Part shown: one piece after another, positions 30,280 through 40,045 of the stretch | Position numbering within the stretch: the stretch's first letter is position 1 | Layout: each line of letters starts with the position of its first letter | NCBI GenBank assembly: GCA_900074745.1 | Contig: LT598466.1 | Span: 248,001-312,000, forward strand | Source of the DNA: Lachancea mirantina | Lineage: Eukaryota > Ascomycota > Saccharomycetes > Saccharomycetales > Saccharomycetaceae | DNA length: 64,000 nucleotides | Direction: 5' to 3' | Program-made: the position numbers and the translations under genes | The notes under the pieces: generated by a model | Seen by the model: only the letters and a program-made list of their open reading frames with translations | Told to the model about the DNA's origin: nothing | Database searches by the model: none

Positions 30280-32421
30280 TCAGAGGAAGTTTATCAGTCT
30301 GGTCCTTCTCTTCGCAATGGTATTGGAACGGCCAAGATTGTCGCTGGAAAGATAGTCTTGTTTGATTTGTTCCATGTCGTGCTGACCGCAGATAGGCAAC
30401 TCATCGTTCAACAAAAAGTAGTCTTCTTTGATGAAAACTCCGCATTTGAAACATTTGAGACAATCAATGTGAAACCTTTCGGATCTGTCGTTCTCTAGAC
30501 ACTCGCCCTCGATGAATCCGTTACACACGGTGCATATGCTGTTGTTGGTCTGGTGGAAATGTGACTGACAATAGGGCATATCATCCAGAATGTAGCATGC
30601 GACTTTTTTCGAGAAGTGGAGGTCGCAACAGGTGCATTGGAAGCATTCCCTGTGCCATTGACCTGACAGTTCACCGTCTTTCTTTGAAAAAACTCGTTTA
30701 GTTACGATTTCTTTCCCACATGTCCTGCAAGGGCCCTCTCCTGGTTTGTGCCTAAACTTAATTTCTTGAGTGGGGTTCTCAGGGGCAGGACCTGAGTGTT
30801 GAGAATTCCATGTTGTCTCGCTTGAATCCCGTAATTGATCGCCAGAATGTGAAACATGTGAATTGCTCGATTTTGCGGGCTCTGAAGAATTGAGTGGTTC
30901 TTCGGTGTTTGCCCGTGTGAGTTGCGTGCGCTCAAGCTTCGGCGTTTGCAATGGCTGCAGCAGTTTGGATGAAGGTCTGATGCTGTGCTCAAAATTGTTG
31001 GCATCTTCACTATTCGCAAGGCCAGCTAATACGTTGGATTTTTCGCCTGTTTGAGGCGAGTGTGGAACTTGCTTGAAATGATAAAATTTTGGAGTCCCGT
31101 CAGACATTGGGGACAAATTGTTATTCCTTTCAAAGGAAATATGAGAATTGTCTACTACTAGAGTCTGAGCGTCGATGCTGCTATTGTTTTGAGGAATAAA
31201 CCCCGAAAGGTAAGCACTCGATTTCTTGATATGGTTGCTGGAAGTCCCAGCCAAGCGCGTCTGCTTGTCGATTGACAAGTTGCGACTTAAAGAGACATCA
31301 TTTAATTGAGCAAGCAATCGTTCAACTTGTAAAGATGATTTCAATGTCGAAACCGGATCTTCCTCCTCTTCCTCTTCTTCGTCCGACATCTCAGATGCCG
31401 ACTTTCTATGCCTTGGTCCTTCTCCGTAACCAGCAACATGAGATGCGTTCATCGTATTCAAGAAACCCTTTGACTTCCCTAAGTAGTCGCTTTCTCCTGC
31501 ACTCACGGAACTATCGCTCAAAGCTTGACGTGAGTCCAAAAGCTCGGGTGAGGCTCGGCTGCTTTGATCACTAGACGGATCCTGCGCTAGAGTTGGTCTT
31601 GGTGGTGAGAAAGACACCTCTAGCTCCGGTACAGGTGTGAAACTGAGGCTGGCATCGCTTTCGCGGTTCGCAAAAGGCGTATTTTCAACACTGTTACTGA
31701 TGTGAGAGTTATGAGCTCTTTTAGGGCTATGCTCAGGCGCATTTTCTACCAGAGGTCTAGAAAACGCATCGGAATGCCTCGCACGAGCTTCACTATCACT
31801 ATCAGAGTCTCTCAGGGAATCTGTGCTCTGAGTAAGCTGTAGAAAACTTTGCTCAACTGGGTTAAGTTCGCTGGCAGACCGAGAGTCGGGAGGCGAGACT
31901 CTTGCGGGCAGCTCGTAGTCCGGCTGACGAGGATATGATTGATGGGTCTGAGTTGGCTGTCCCGACCTTGAGTAAGGATTACTCTCAAAATCAAAAACCG
32001 AAGGTTCTCTGGTTTGAACCGATCCTGAAGCAGCATGCGTTGCGGCCGCTGTCGAAGTTGGTCCCCTTTCAAATGGCAAAACTTTGGGGCCCTGCTGTGG
32101 GCTGTGATGAGAAATGGCTGGTTTTGGTTGTTGCTGTTGGTGAAGATCTTCATGTCGACGCCCTTCAAAACTTATCGGAGAACGAACAGGCGCAGGCGCA
32201 CTGGCACCGCTCACACTCGCAGTATCACCAGATTTGAACCCCAATTTTGACAGCCAGCCGTCTTTACCACTACGAGCTCTTGATCGTCCACCTTCACCAG
32301 TCAACACGTCGGGTTGCTGTCCATTGTAGGCCACATCAAAGCCGGCCCTTTCGAGCGCTGTTTTATAACGAACTCTCGGATTTAGCGAGGGAAACGGCGA
32401 GTTGTAAATCGGCGTGTACAT
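30280..32421 (-). CDS. PXL1: LIM-domain paxillin-like protein Pxl1
   Basis: Acts at sites of polarised growth and links to Rho1/Cdc42 signalling in S. cerevisiae. The 713-residue protein starts at MYTPIYNSPF (32421), matching the S. cerevisiae MYNSIYGSPF start; the frame stays open upstream only to a TTG. The N-terminal 560 residues are disordered and Ser-rich, beginning with the conserved RVRYKTALERAGFD. Two LIM zinc domains close the protein: the first (CRTCGKE ... CFQCTCCDLHF) and the second (CTVCNGFIEGEC ... CLKCFKCGVFI ... PICGQHD). All zinc ligands look present. It is divergent from the TGL4-like lipase. Confidence 0.94.
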   Translation of the reverse strand: MYTPIYNSPFPSLNPRVRYKTALERAGFDVAYNGQQPDVLTGEGGRSRARSGKDGWLSKLGFKSGDTASVSGASAPAPVRSPISFEGRRHEDLHQQQQPKPAISHHSPQQGPKVLPFERGPTSTAAATHAASGSVQTREPSVFDFESNPYSRSGQPTQTHQSYPRQPDYELPARVSPPDSRSASELNPVEQSFLQLTQSTDSLRDSDSDSEARARHSDAFSRPLVENAPEHSPKRAHNSHISNSVENTPFANRESDASLSFTPVPELEVSFSPPRPTLAQDPSSDQSSRASPELLDSRQALSDSSVSAGESDYLGKSKGFLNTMNASHVAGYGEGPRHRKSASEMSDEEEEEEEDPVSTLKSSLQVERLLAQLNDVSLSRNLSIDKQTRLAGTSSNHIKKSSAYLSGFIPQNNSSIDAQTLVVDNSHISFERNNNLSPMSDGTPKFYHFKQVPHSPQTGEKSNVLAGLANSEDANNFEHSIRPSSKLLQPLQTPKLERTQLTRANTEEPLNSSEPAKSSNSHVSHSGDQLRDSSETTWNSQHSGPAPENPTQEIKFRHKPGEGPCRTCGKEIVTKRVFSKKDGELSGQWHRECFQCTCCDLHFSKKVACYILDDMPYCQSHFHQTNNSICTVCNGFIEGECLENDRSERFHIDCLKCFKCGVFIKEDYFLLNDELPICGQHDMEQIKQDYLSSDNLGRSNTIAKRRTRLINFL

Positions 32422-33352
32422 TCTAAGCCGGCTCCGAATTTTCAAGCGCTATCTGGAGCCGAAACTGAGAGCTTACTGGAATTTTTATGGCCTTCTAATG
32501 ATTCTTGTTCGGGCCGAACAATGCACTGGTATTGTAGGCTTTTTTTTCGCGTCTATTTTTTTTCTTTAACGCGTCGTCCCGTGTAACAGCGCAACGTGCC
32601 AACCCCAGAACGGTGCTTTTGTAGTTGCAAGGTTGCAGGCTCACACTAGCGAAAGAGTCGACGTGATACAGGTGATCATTTACGGCATTAGCATCAACGT
32701 TAATAGCTGAAAGCGTAATTAATTGATAATCAGAAATTTGGCTTTTGTAGAAAGTTTGATTGAAGTTATAGAAACAACGCAATTGCCATTGACTTAGGCT
32801 TTTTAACTTTCACTTGCAAGCTTTTGCTCGACCCTGACCCCTACCCTGGCGCTGACCTTGACGCTGACCTTGACGCTGACCTTGACGCTGACCTTGACGC
32901 TGACCTTGACGCTGACTTGAAGCATAACCGTGACAAGTGACACAATTACAATTTCACAATGAAATCCATGCGCGACAAGCTTGCCTCTTCTTTTCGACAG
33001 CTTCATGTAAATCAATTCTCTCCCCCAATTTTGCCAGTGGTTTCTTTGACTCTTTTCCAAAAAGTCGTTTAGAGGCGCAATCTTCAGCAAATCCTGGTGT
33101 ATATCACTCTTCACGTACCCCCTCTATCTTGTCTTGGAAAAAACGATTGCACTTCAAACCGCATCTCTCTCCACCGCAACCTTGTGCCGCTGAGGAGGTC
33201 GGTAACAATAGCGCCGCTCTTATACAGAACCGCAAGAAGTGGCCACCAAGGGGGTACGTTAAGCTATTCTGCATCTGCGGTACAGCTTAAAGTACTGTTA
33301 CTAAGAAAAAAAGCGTCAAAAGCGCTCTGAACGCTCGCAACGCGCGCTCTCA
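32422..33352. promoter_or_regulatory. Divergent promoter region PXL1 / TGL4-like with minisatellite
   Basis: A 931-base interval between outward genes. Its one clear structure is the 12-bp tandem repeat at about 32840-32921. Open frames crossing the repeat give a Val-Ser-Val-Lys string and are taken as spurious. Confidence 0.55.
32840..32921. repeat. 12-bp minisatellite, unit CTGACCTTGACG
   Basis: Five perfect units run from 32852 to 32911, with degenerate partial units on both sides. Each unit is a multiple of three, so frames remain open across it. The array may vary in copy number between strains. Confidence 0.9.
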
Positions 33353-35890
33353 ATGGGCAGGACCATTTTCTCCCTAGAGGGCGATACAGTGCCCATTACA
33401 CAACGTCTTATACACAGATACCAGGAGGTAATATTGGGCGCGTTCCAAGTAGGAGATGACGGTAATTTCCCCCGCGCAGGGGAGAACTCTGAAACCACAG
33501 GAACATTAAGGGCGAGTTGGAATAAGTTGTGTCATTTTGCACGAAGACTAGTTAGTCGTGAGACCTATGAGAGGAACTTGCTCATCGAGAAGCTAAGTCA
33601 TGAAAAGCAACACGCTACGTCGTACGATGAATGGCTTAGTGCTGCATTGCGGCTCGACGAATTAACTCGTACGGAAGATTGGAAGTACAAGGATGAAACG
33701 ACGCTTTACGACTACAAACTCGTGCGGGCGCACACGCTCATGATGCGTGAGGCTCGCGAAAAAAGGGACTATGCGCAGTTGCTCTACTTGATTCGGACCA
33801 CCTGGGTGCGTAGTCTTGGGAACATGGGCAACGTGAATTTGTATCGACACTCACACGTGGGCACTAAGAACATTATTGAAGAGTACATGCAGGAGTCTGT
33901 AAGCGCACTAAAGGATCTCGTGGCGAACTCCGACCTCGACGACAGCTATTTGCTGGGTATGCTTGTGCAGACGCGTAAAAACATAGGTCGCACAGCGCTA
34001 GTGCTCAGCGGAGGCGGCACTTTTGGGCTTTTCCATATTGGAGTTTTATCTACGCTGCTCGAGCAGGATCTGCTCCCGAGGGTTATCAGTGGTAGCAGTG
34101 CAGGAGCCATTGTGGCAAGCATCTTGTGCTCGCGTCACAAACGTGAGATCGTGCCTCTCATCGAGGGTGTGCTGGAAAAAGATTTCAACATTTTTCAGGA
34201 CGACTCTGAGAAAACCCAGAGCGAGAATCTACTTATCAAGGTGTCTCGTTTCTTCAAAAACGGTACTTGGTTTGATAACAAGCATTTGGTGAAAACTATG
34301 ATCGATTTTTTGGGGGATCTGACATTTCGCGAGGCTTATAACAGAACCGGAAAGCTACTGAATATCACTGTTTCCCCAGCATCTGTATACGAACAGCCAT
34401 CTTTGCTTAACAATCTTACGGCACCAAACGTGCTGATCTGGTCCGCTGTTTGTGCTTCTTGTTCCTTGCCCGGAATTTTTCCCTCCACACCTCTGTACGA
34501 AAAGGATCCCAAAACTGGAGAGGCACGAGAGTGGAACAGCAGCACTGTAAAATTTGTCGACGGTTCAGTAGACAACGATTTGCCCATTTCTAGGCTGTCT
34601 GAGATGTTTAATGTCGATCACATCATAGCCTGTCAGGTCAACATCCACGTTTTCCCGTTCCTGAAGATGTCAGTATCTTGTGTGGGAGGTGAAATTGAAG
34701 ATGAGTTCAGCGCTCGCTTAAGGCAAAACCTGAGTTCAGTCTACGAGTTTCTTGTGAATGAAATTATTCACGTTTTGGAACTCGGTACGGAACTTGGTTT
34801 GGCTACGAACTTTTTAACAAAGTTTCGCTCGATACTTTCTCAACAGTACTCAGGAGATATTACCATTCTTCCTGAGATTGGAATGCTTTTTAGAATGAAT
34901 GAACTTTTAGCAAATCCTTCCAAAGAGTTTTTATTGAGAGAAACTGTTAATGGTGCTCGCGCCACATGGCCCAAAATCTCAATTATAAAGAATCATTGTC
35001 TGCAAGAATTTGAACTAGACAAAGCCATCTCGATCCTCAAGGGGAAAATCATTTCAAGTCCTTTGTTCACAACAAAAAATTCCATGCAGTTCACGGATTT
35101 GTCAATATCCTTGGTTAACACTCCAGAAATGCTCACTAATGACATTCATGTACCTAACGTGTTGGATGATACTATTTTGAATCCACAAGCCACCGATGGG
35201 CTCTTAGTTGTGCCAGACCAGAACCGCCGTCCTCATTCTTTCGGAAGGACCAGTATCTCAATAGCAGAAGGCGCCAAGCCCACTCATCATGTTCGCAGGA
35301 AATCAGACTCGTATACCAGAGGAAAATTGTCTTTGAGGGAAAGTCCATTTTATGGTACGCGGAATGGCTCCCATATATCCAATAAGATTTTACCTACGGT
35401 TATGGGATATAGCCCAAAACTTGACCGCAAGCGAAGCATGGTTCATTTGAGCCACACTCCCGAGAAGAGTTTCAAGATCGACACTACAAAACATAGCAGC
35501 AGTTTCACTGCTCTCCAGAGACAGGAATCATCCAGAAACAAGGATGGCGACCCTTCAGCCAACTCGAATCCTCCGTCGCCACTTTCAGCACCTGTGGCCA
35601 TATCTGATACTGGCGCACGCCGTGGATCTATCTCTTCCTTTGAATCTCCTTCAAAACCTCCCCACCGTCGCGGGTCCAAAAATGTCCATAGGCGTCAATC
35701 TATATCATCAAGATCGATTCAACCCCATCCCATCAAGCCTAATCCTCATCTGGCTACCAACGGCAAGAATAAAAAGTCGTTGTTGAAAGATGACAGTAAT
35801 TCACTGCCGACCGTCAGGGGGTCAGCTCCAGATGCGGGTGATGGTAATCGCAACTCTATCAGCACTTCTTCAGGTAAGAAGGACGATTGA
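33353..35890 (+). CDS. TGL4: Patatin-like triacylglycerol lipase Tgl4/Tgl5
   Basis: A lipid-droplet triacylglycerol lipase with a patatin (iPLA2-like) domain. It has a DUF3336-type N-terminal domain (about residues 50-200). The patatin domain follows, with the oxyanion motif SGGGTFGLFHIG at about 219-230, the nucleophile elbow SGSSAG with Ser249, and the second dyad residue in FVDGSVDNDLP. The C-terminal 270 residues are disordered, with many SP sites and RRxS motifs, consistent with the Cdk1 control known for S. cerevisiae Tgl4. The 845 residues lie between Tgl4 (910) and Tgl5 (749); the single gene here corresponds to both. The ATG at 33353 is the first in frame. Confidence 0.93.
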   Translation: MGRTIFSLEGDTVPITQRLIHRYQEVILGAFQVGDDGNFPRAGENSETTGTLRASWNKLCHFARRLVSRETYERNLLIEKLSHEKQHATSYDEWLSAALRLDELTRTEDWKYKDETTLYDYKLVRAHTLMMREAREKRDYAQLLYLIRTTWVRSLGNMGNVNLYRHSHVGTKNIIEEYMQESVSALKDLVANSDLDDSYLLGMLVQTRKNIGRTALVLSGGGTFGLFHIGVLSTLLEQDLLPRVISGSSAGAIVASILCSRHKREIVPLIEGVLEKDFNIFQDDSEKTQSENLLIKVSRFFKNGTWFDNKHLVKTMIDFLGDLTFREAYNRTGKLLNITVSPASVYEQPSLLNNLTAPNVLIWSAVCASCSLPGIFPSTPLYEKDPKTGEAREWNSSTVKFVDGSVDNDLPISRLSEMFNVDHIIACQVNIHVFPFLKMSVSCVGGEIEDEFSARLRQNLSSVYEFLVNEIIHVLELGTELGLATNFLTKFRSILSQQYSGDITILPEIGMLFRMNELLANPSKEFLLRETVNGARATWPKISIIKNHCLQEFELDKAISILKGKIISSPLFTTKNSMQFTDLSISLVNTPEMLTNDIHVPNVLDDTILNPQATDGLLVVPDQNRRPHSFGRTSISIAEGAKPTHHVRRKSDSYTRGKLSLRESPFYGTRNGSHISNKILPTVMGYSPKLDRKRSMVHLSHTPEKSFKIDTTKHSSSFTALQRQESSRNKDGDPSANSNPPSPLSAPVAISDTGARRGSISSFESPSKPPHRRGSKNVHRRQSISSRSIQPHPIKPNPHLATNGKNKKSLLKDDSNSLPTVRGSAPDAGDGNRNSISTSSGKKDD

Positions 35891-35969
35891 TGGTGAGTCC
35901 AATGTCAGCAAAAAGATGGAGACAAGAAGTCTACAGTCTTTGTTTGAGAAGTTTCAAGATTTGAGAGCA

Positions 35970-38057
35970 TTAATTGAATGATGCAAGGCTATTGACCCCA
36001 AATACTTTCCAAGAAGCTTTGTCCAAACTAAAATCGAGTTCCTTAACAAGGCCCTTTGATCGTATGGCTTTTACGGTGAGTTCCGATACCGAAGGGCATC
36101 CATGCAAACTAAGTTTGTCAAGAAGAATGTAATCAGATTCAGTAAGGCCGCGAAGAAAATCATAAATTGCCGGACCAGTTAGTGCCATGTTGAAGGACAA
36201 ATCTAGCTTGCGCAACTTTTTCACATACTTTGCAGCAGCCTTCAAATTTTTTAGCGAAAAGTCATCGAGAGCTACCGCTTGATGCACGCTCAAGTCTTCG
36301 AGGTGAGGGACTTTTTGCAGAGCAAGTGCTAGGTCCAGAAATCCGACGTCGTTTGTCCTTTGGAAGTGCATATACGGGCAATCACCGATATTGAGCTTTC
36401 TTATCTTATTCTCTGTGAGGCTGAATAATAATTTTGAAAGTCCATGACCTCCAAGCGATGTGCTCATTATGTCTAAAGTTGTCAAGTGAATTAAATTGTT
36501 AATGAAACCTTGATTTTCGTGGAGTGCTGGAAACTCTAACAGGTTGATCGGCTGACTGTTGATGCGATGCTCACGAAATATAAGCTTGGAAAGGTTGTGA
36601 AATATCGGACGCTCGATGACTGTCTGCAGAAAGTCATGAAAAAATGCATTCTTATTGTTTTCGAACCAAAACTCATCCAGGTTCGGAAAATTCGCCAGCC
36701 ATTGAAAATTCATCCCCGATTCGCATGTAGCTCCGCATATAAACAATTTTCGAAGTTTCGTGGAGGGCAGGCTATTCGTAATCGCTTTTCTGTAAGGGAA
36801 GAAAGGGTTTACGTGCCTAAAATCGCATATGATTTTAACCGATTCCAAACTCTGTATATTCGCTTCCACCACTTGGAGGTCATTTTTTTCTCTCAGAAGC
36901 GACGTCAAGCTCTCCGGTTGTATAGTTCTAGGAACAATGAGTTCTAAAGTTTTTAAGTTCGTTGTCAGATTCAGGAGTTCATTTTCAGCAGCATCTGACA
37001 GATTTCTGCTGTAAGCTGCCACCAGCGTTAAATTCTCAATGCTCGATGCTAGTTTAGGATTTGTCCGAAGTAAATTCGAGATTCTGTCCAAGCTCAATTC
37101 TTTAGTCTTCAAAACGCAATTTCGCACGTTGAGGAACGAGCAGCTTAGTAAAAGTTTCAGAGACCGGTCCTCTTCTGCTTTCAAACACGGGGCGAAGATT
37201 AGCATGTTAATCTGTATGCGACTGGCTACCTTGGATAGTCGCTTTAAAAACTCGACCAAATTAGCAGTGTGTCGGTAGGAGACCGAGTTCAATTTGATAT
37301 CCTTGAAGACCTGGGGAACGGACATGAGACGCCAGCGCCAGAGTTTGCTCACAAGCATACAATTGACGAGTTCCTTAGTAGTCAAGTGACGAAAAATCGC
37401 GACGAACAACTCCGTAGGGCACATGCTAATCAAATCTGTCCCCAGAGGGATCTCGGGCTTCTTCTTTTTAAGTCCACCACACAAAAACTTCGTTGCATCT
37501 TTTGAATCCGGAGCTATTGGTCTTTTCTCACAACCAACTGTAGCTAGAGATTCGCGCGAAATTTTCCGTGAACGGATCAAATTCTTTTGTAATGTAATCG
37601 CTTCAACAAGCCTCTCAGAGGCCGAAATTCCAAATCTCCGGTAACCTCCGTCAGCTATTTTCAACGCCCGCTCGTAAACTTCGTCTGCTTCACCATCCAG
37701 CTGGAGTTTTTGAAGAATTTTACCATACCGAACGTAAGCCTTCAAGTGATACGGATCTTCTTTCACCATTTTTTTCGTATCTTTCAAAGCCTTATGAAGA
37801 TCACCCAGTTTCTCCCATGTAGCAGCCCTGTTATCCAAAATTTTCAGATATCTGGGATGTGTTATTCGGCTAGGATCATCGCCCAAATGTCTGCTAAGCC
37901 CGTGCTTTGATCGCAGTTTAATCAAGTCATCGACGCTATAAGACTGAACAAGCTTCAATGCCTTCGTAAATATCTTGGCAGCCTTACTATAGTCCTCATT
38001 CTTAAAATACGTAGTCCCTAGGTTCAAAGCTCTTTCTACAATGTCTTGTTCGCTCAT
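35970..38057 (-). CDS. DIA2: F-box/TPR/LRR protein Dia2
   Basis: Substrate receptor of an SCF ubiquitin ligase that works at replication forks and in CMG helicase unloading. The 695-residue protein has N-terminal TPR repeats (about residues 1-135: ALNLGTTYFKNEDYSKAAKIF, shown here only in part as NLGTTYFKNEDYSKAA), a basic linker, and an F-box near 210-255 (MCPTELFVAIFRHLTTKELV). Leucine-rich repeats run to the C-terminus (LTTLDIMSTSLG, LRKLDLSFNMALTG). Order and orientation with ATX2 and BUD21 match YOR080W-YOR078W. It shares a 118-base divergent promoter with ATX2. Confidence 0.92.
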   Translation of the reverse strand: MSEQDIVERALNLGTTYFKNEDYSKAAKIFTKALKLVQSYSVDDLIKLRSKHGLSRHLGDDPSRITHPRYLKILDNRAATWEKLGDLHKALKDTKKMVKEDPYHLKAYVRYGKILQKLQLDGEADEVYERALKIADGGYRRFGISASERLVEAITLQKNLIRSRKISRESLATVGCEKRPIAPDSKDATKFLCGGLKKKKPEIPLGTDLISMCPTELFVAIFRHLTTKELVNCMLVSKLWRWRLMSVPQVFKDIKLNSVSYRHTANLVEFLKRLSKVASRIQINMLIFAPCLKAEEDRSLKLLLSCSFLNVRNCVLKTKELSLDRISNLLRTNPKLASSIENLTLVAAYSRNLSDAAENELLNLTTNLKTLELIVPRTIQPESLTSLLREKNDLQVVEANIQSLESVKIICDFRHVNPFFPYRKAITNSLPSTKLRKLFICGATCESGMNFQWLANFPNLDEFWFENNKNAFFHDFLQTVIERPIFHNLSKLIFREHRINSQPINLLEFPALHENQGFINNLIHLTTLDIMSTSLGGHGLSKLLFSLTENKIRKLNIGDCPYMHFQRTNDVGFLDLALALQKVPHLEDLSVHQAVALDDFSLKNLKAAAKYVKKLRKLDLSFNMALTGPAIYDFLRGLTESDYILLDKLSLHGCPSVSELTVKAIRSKGLVKELDFSLDKASWKVFGVNSLASFN

Positions 38058-38175
38058 CGTCTATCACTAGTCTCGCTAGGTTTAGTTGGTTTAAATGATC
38101 TTGAAATTTCAAGGTCTTTAATATATATTTAACGGTCAACATGAATGAGTGAGAACAGACCAATAGGTGGACGGG

Positions 38176-39126
38176 ATGTCGGCAACGTTGTCGGAAGTGT
38201 TAATAACGGCCTTCTTTTTCCTAGTAGCGACCTTTGTCATTGGGTTGAGCCCTGTTTTTATCGTTAGACATAAAGGTTATCATGACAAGTATATTGGGAA
38301 GTTGTCACTTTTTGGTATGGGGATGCTTTTGGGCACGTCTTTCATGCTTGTGATCCCTGAAGGTGTGAAAGCATGTCTAGAACATCACGGTAATGTGGGC
38401 CTTAACCTGTTGATTGGATATTTATGTGTTCATCTCCTAGATAGAGCTGTCAGTTGGGTATCTGAGAGAGATATTACGGAACGAAATCCAAGTGCTGAGA
38501 GTTTCAAAACAGTGTTGAATCCTCGGACAGCTTTTTTGAATGTTGTTAGAAATAATGTGGTTTTCGCTTTGGTGGTACATGGATTGTCAGACGGTTTGGC
38601 ATTGGGTGCGTCAGTGGATAACAAGTCGCTGAAAATCACGATGCTCGTGGCTATTGTTATTCACAAAATACCAGCAGTACTGTCTTTAACGAGTATTATG
38701 ATCTCACGCCAAAAATTGCCATTGCCAGCAGTAATTTCGAATTTGGCAGCGTTCGCAGCTTCCACTCCGATCGGTTACTTGGTAATCTCCATATTAAGCG
38801 TTGAACATTTCGCCGCAATGGAATGGATAAGCGGGAATCTACTTTTGATGAGCGGTGGTAGTCTTTTGTATGCTTCTTTCACTGCGTTTTCCGGTTCTGA
38901 CTCTCACAGTCATGGCGTAAGCCATGGCAATGCACCAAAATCCACTACAGACGGATTCGTCATGATAAGCAACTCAGACGACGAACAACTCCGAACAAAG
39001 GACATGACTCCTATGAATTTTAGCGTCGAAGAAAGTCAACCCAAAGTTTTGCCCAGTGAAACTGGATTGGTGTTGCTCGGAGTCTTGATCCCCGCCATTA
39101 TTTCGTTCTGCGTCAACGATGATTGA
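38176..39126 (+). CDS. ATX2: Golgi ZIP-family metal transporter Atx2
   Basis: A ZIP transporter; S. cerevisiae Atx2 moves manganese out of the Golgi lumen. The 316-residue protein has about eight membrane segments. Metal-site helices carry VHGLSDGLALGAS (H-x3-D) and VIHKIPAVLSL (H-K-x-P). A His-bearing loop (SDSHSHGVSHG) lies between later helices. I start at the ATG 38176 (MSATLSEVL); the frame is open three codons upstream to a GTG. Length fits S. cerevisiae (313). It converges on BUD21. Confidence 0.93.
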   Translation: MSATLSEVLITAFFFLVATFVIGLSPVFIVRHKGYHDKYIGKLSLFGMGMLLGTSFMLVIPEGVKACLEHHGNVGLNLLIGYLCVHLLDRAVSWVSERDITERNPSAESFKTVLNPRTAFLNVVRNNVVFALVVHGLSDGLALGASVDNKSLKITMLVAIVIHKIPAVLSLTSIMISRQKLPLPAVISNLAAFAASTPIGYLVISILSVEHFAAMEWISGNLLLMSGGSLLYASFTAFSGSDSHSHGVSHGNAPKSTTDGFVMISNSDDEQLRTKDMTPMNFSVEESQPKVLPSETGLVLLGVLIPAIISFCVNDD

Positions 39127-39190
39127 TGCCATGCCGATATCGATTGCAGTATGTATTTCCGTATACATAAACGTTTTTATGAACATTATC

Positions 39191-39892
39191 CTACCAGGTG
39201 CGTTTAAGCGCCTTGCGCCTCAGCCATTTGTCCTTTGTTTGTGTGATTTGGACTGCTTTCTTGGGTGCCATTGTCTTTCTTTCAGTGTTGGAATTGAGCA
39301 GATTTACTATAACGGGACCGCGTTTGAGACTTTGTTTCCGCAGCCGTTGAAGAGTTTTTCTCTTCTGAATCTTTAGCTCTTGTTTGAGCTCCTGTGTCAA
39401 ATTTTCGTCTACATCATTAAAATTGATGTGTTTCGGTAGTTGTGTAACCGTTGTCATCTGCTCTTGTTCGAGGTTTTCGAAAAACTGGTCCGGAAGTTCG
39501 TCGGGGAGATCTAATTGGAATTCTTGTTCAGTTGTCGGTTTTCCAACCTCTGCAAGTTCCTGGTGTTCCCTTTGTCTTTTTTGTTCTTGTTGTTCGGCAA
39601 ACTTCTGGCTCTGTTGCCGTCTTCTCTGTTTCAACTCTTCCTGCTCTTTCTCCAGCGATTTTTGACGCAATTCTTCTCTAGTTTTAGCAGCTGTTTCGGA
39701 AGCGGCCATGCCTTCTTCTTCTGGAGCTTCGTCATCACTTGAACTGTCGTCAAAAGCATCATTTTGATTTATTTTCGATGCAGACGGCTTTCCGTCTCCT
39801 TTTGTTCCGCTTACATTGTTTCCTTCGTCATCGAACTTGACGTGGCCATTTTGTCTGGAGGACCCAATTTGGTCCTCTAAATCCTGGCTCAT
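39191..39892 (-). CDS. BUD21: Small-subunit processome protein Bud21 (Utp16)
   Basis: A component of the U3 snoRNP/SSU processome for 18S rRNA maturation. The 233-residue charged protein has an acidic middle (DDSSSDDEAPEEEG), a long Glu/Gln/Lys helix (about 75-125), the conserved QLPKHINFNDVDENLTQELK segment (in parts), and a basic C-terminus with PVIVNLLNSN and KDKWLRRKALKR. Length compares with 214 in S. cerevisiae. Its promoter carries three PAC motifs and an RRPE, the signature of ribosome-biogenesis genes. Confidence 0.92.
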   Translation of the reverse strand: MSQDLEDQIGSSRQNGHVKFDDEGNNVSGTKGDGKPSASKINQNDAFDDSSSDDEAPEEEGMAASETAAKTREELRQKSLEKEQEELKQRRRQQSQKFAEQQEQKRQREHQELAEVGKPTTEQEFQLDLPDELPDQFFENLEQEQMTTVTQLPKHINFNDVDENLTQELKQELKIQKRKTLQRLRKQSLKRGPVIVNLLNSNTERKTMAPKKAVQITQTKDKWLRRKALKRTW

Positions 39893-39962
39893 GGTACAGA
39901 TTTGATAATACTTAAGAACAAAGTAGGCTTTCTAACTGTCGATTTCACTCTCAGTATCCTAG

Positions 39963-40001
39963 CTCATCGAGCTCATCAAGCTCATCTCTAAAAATTTTTC
40001 A
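39963..40001 (-). promoter_or_regulatory. PAC x3 plus RRPE upstream of BUD21
   Basis: Read toward BUD21, an RRPE (TGAAAAATTTT, 39991-40001) is followed by GATGAG cores at 39981-39986, 39972-39977 and 39963-39968. PAC is bound by Dot6/Tod6 and RRPE by Stb3, repressors of ribosome-biogenesis genes under TORC1/Sch9 control. Sites lie 70-110 bases before the ATG. Confidence 0.85.
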
Positions 40002-40045
40002 AAATTCAAGAACTCCTTCCAGCGACGGAATCAATCTAGAGTGAC

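Noticed and set aside
32803-33114. 103-codon minus-strand frame across the minisatellite
   Set aside because: Its Val-Ser-Val-Lys string is a product of the 12-bp repeat.
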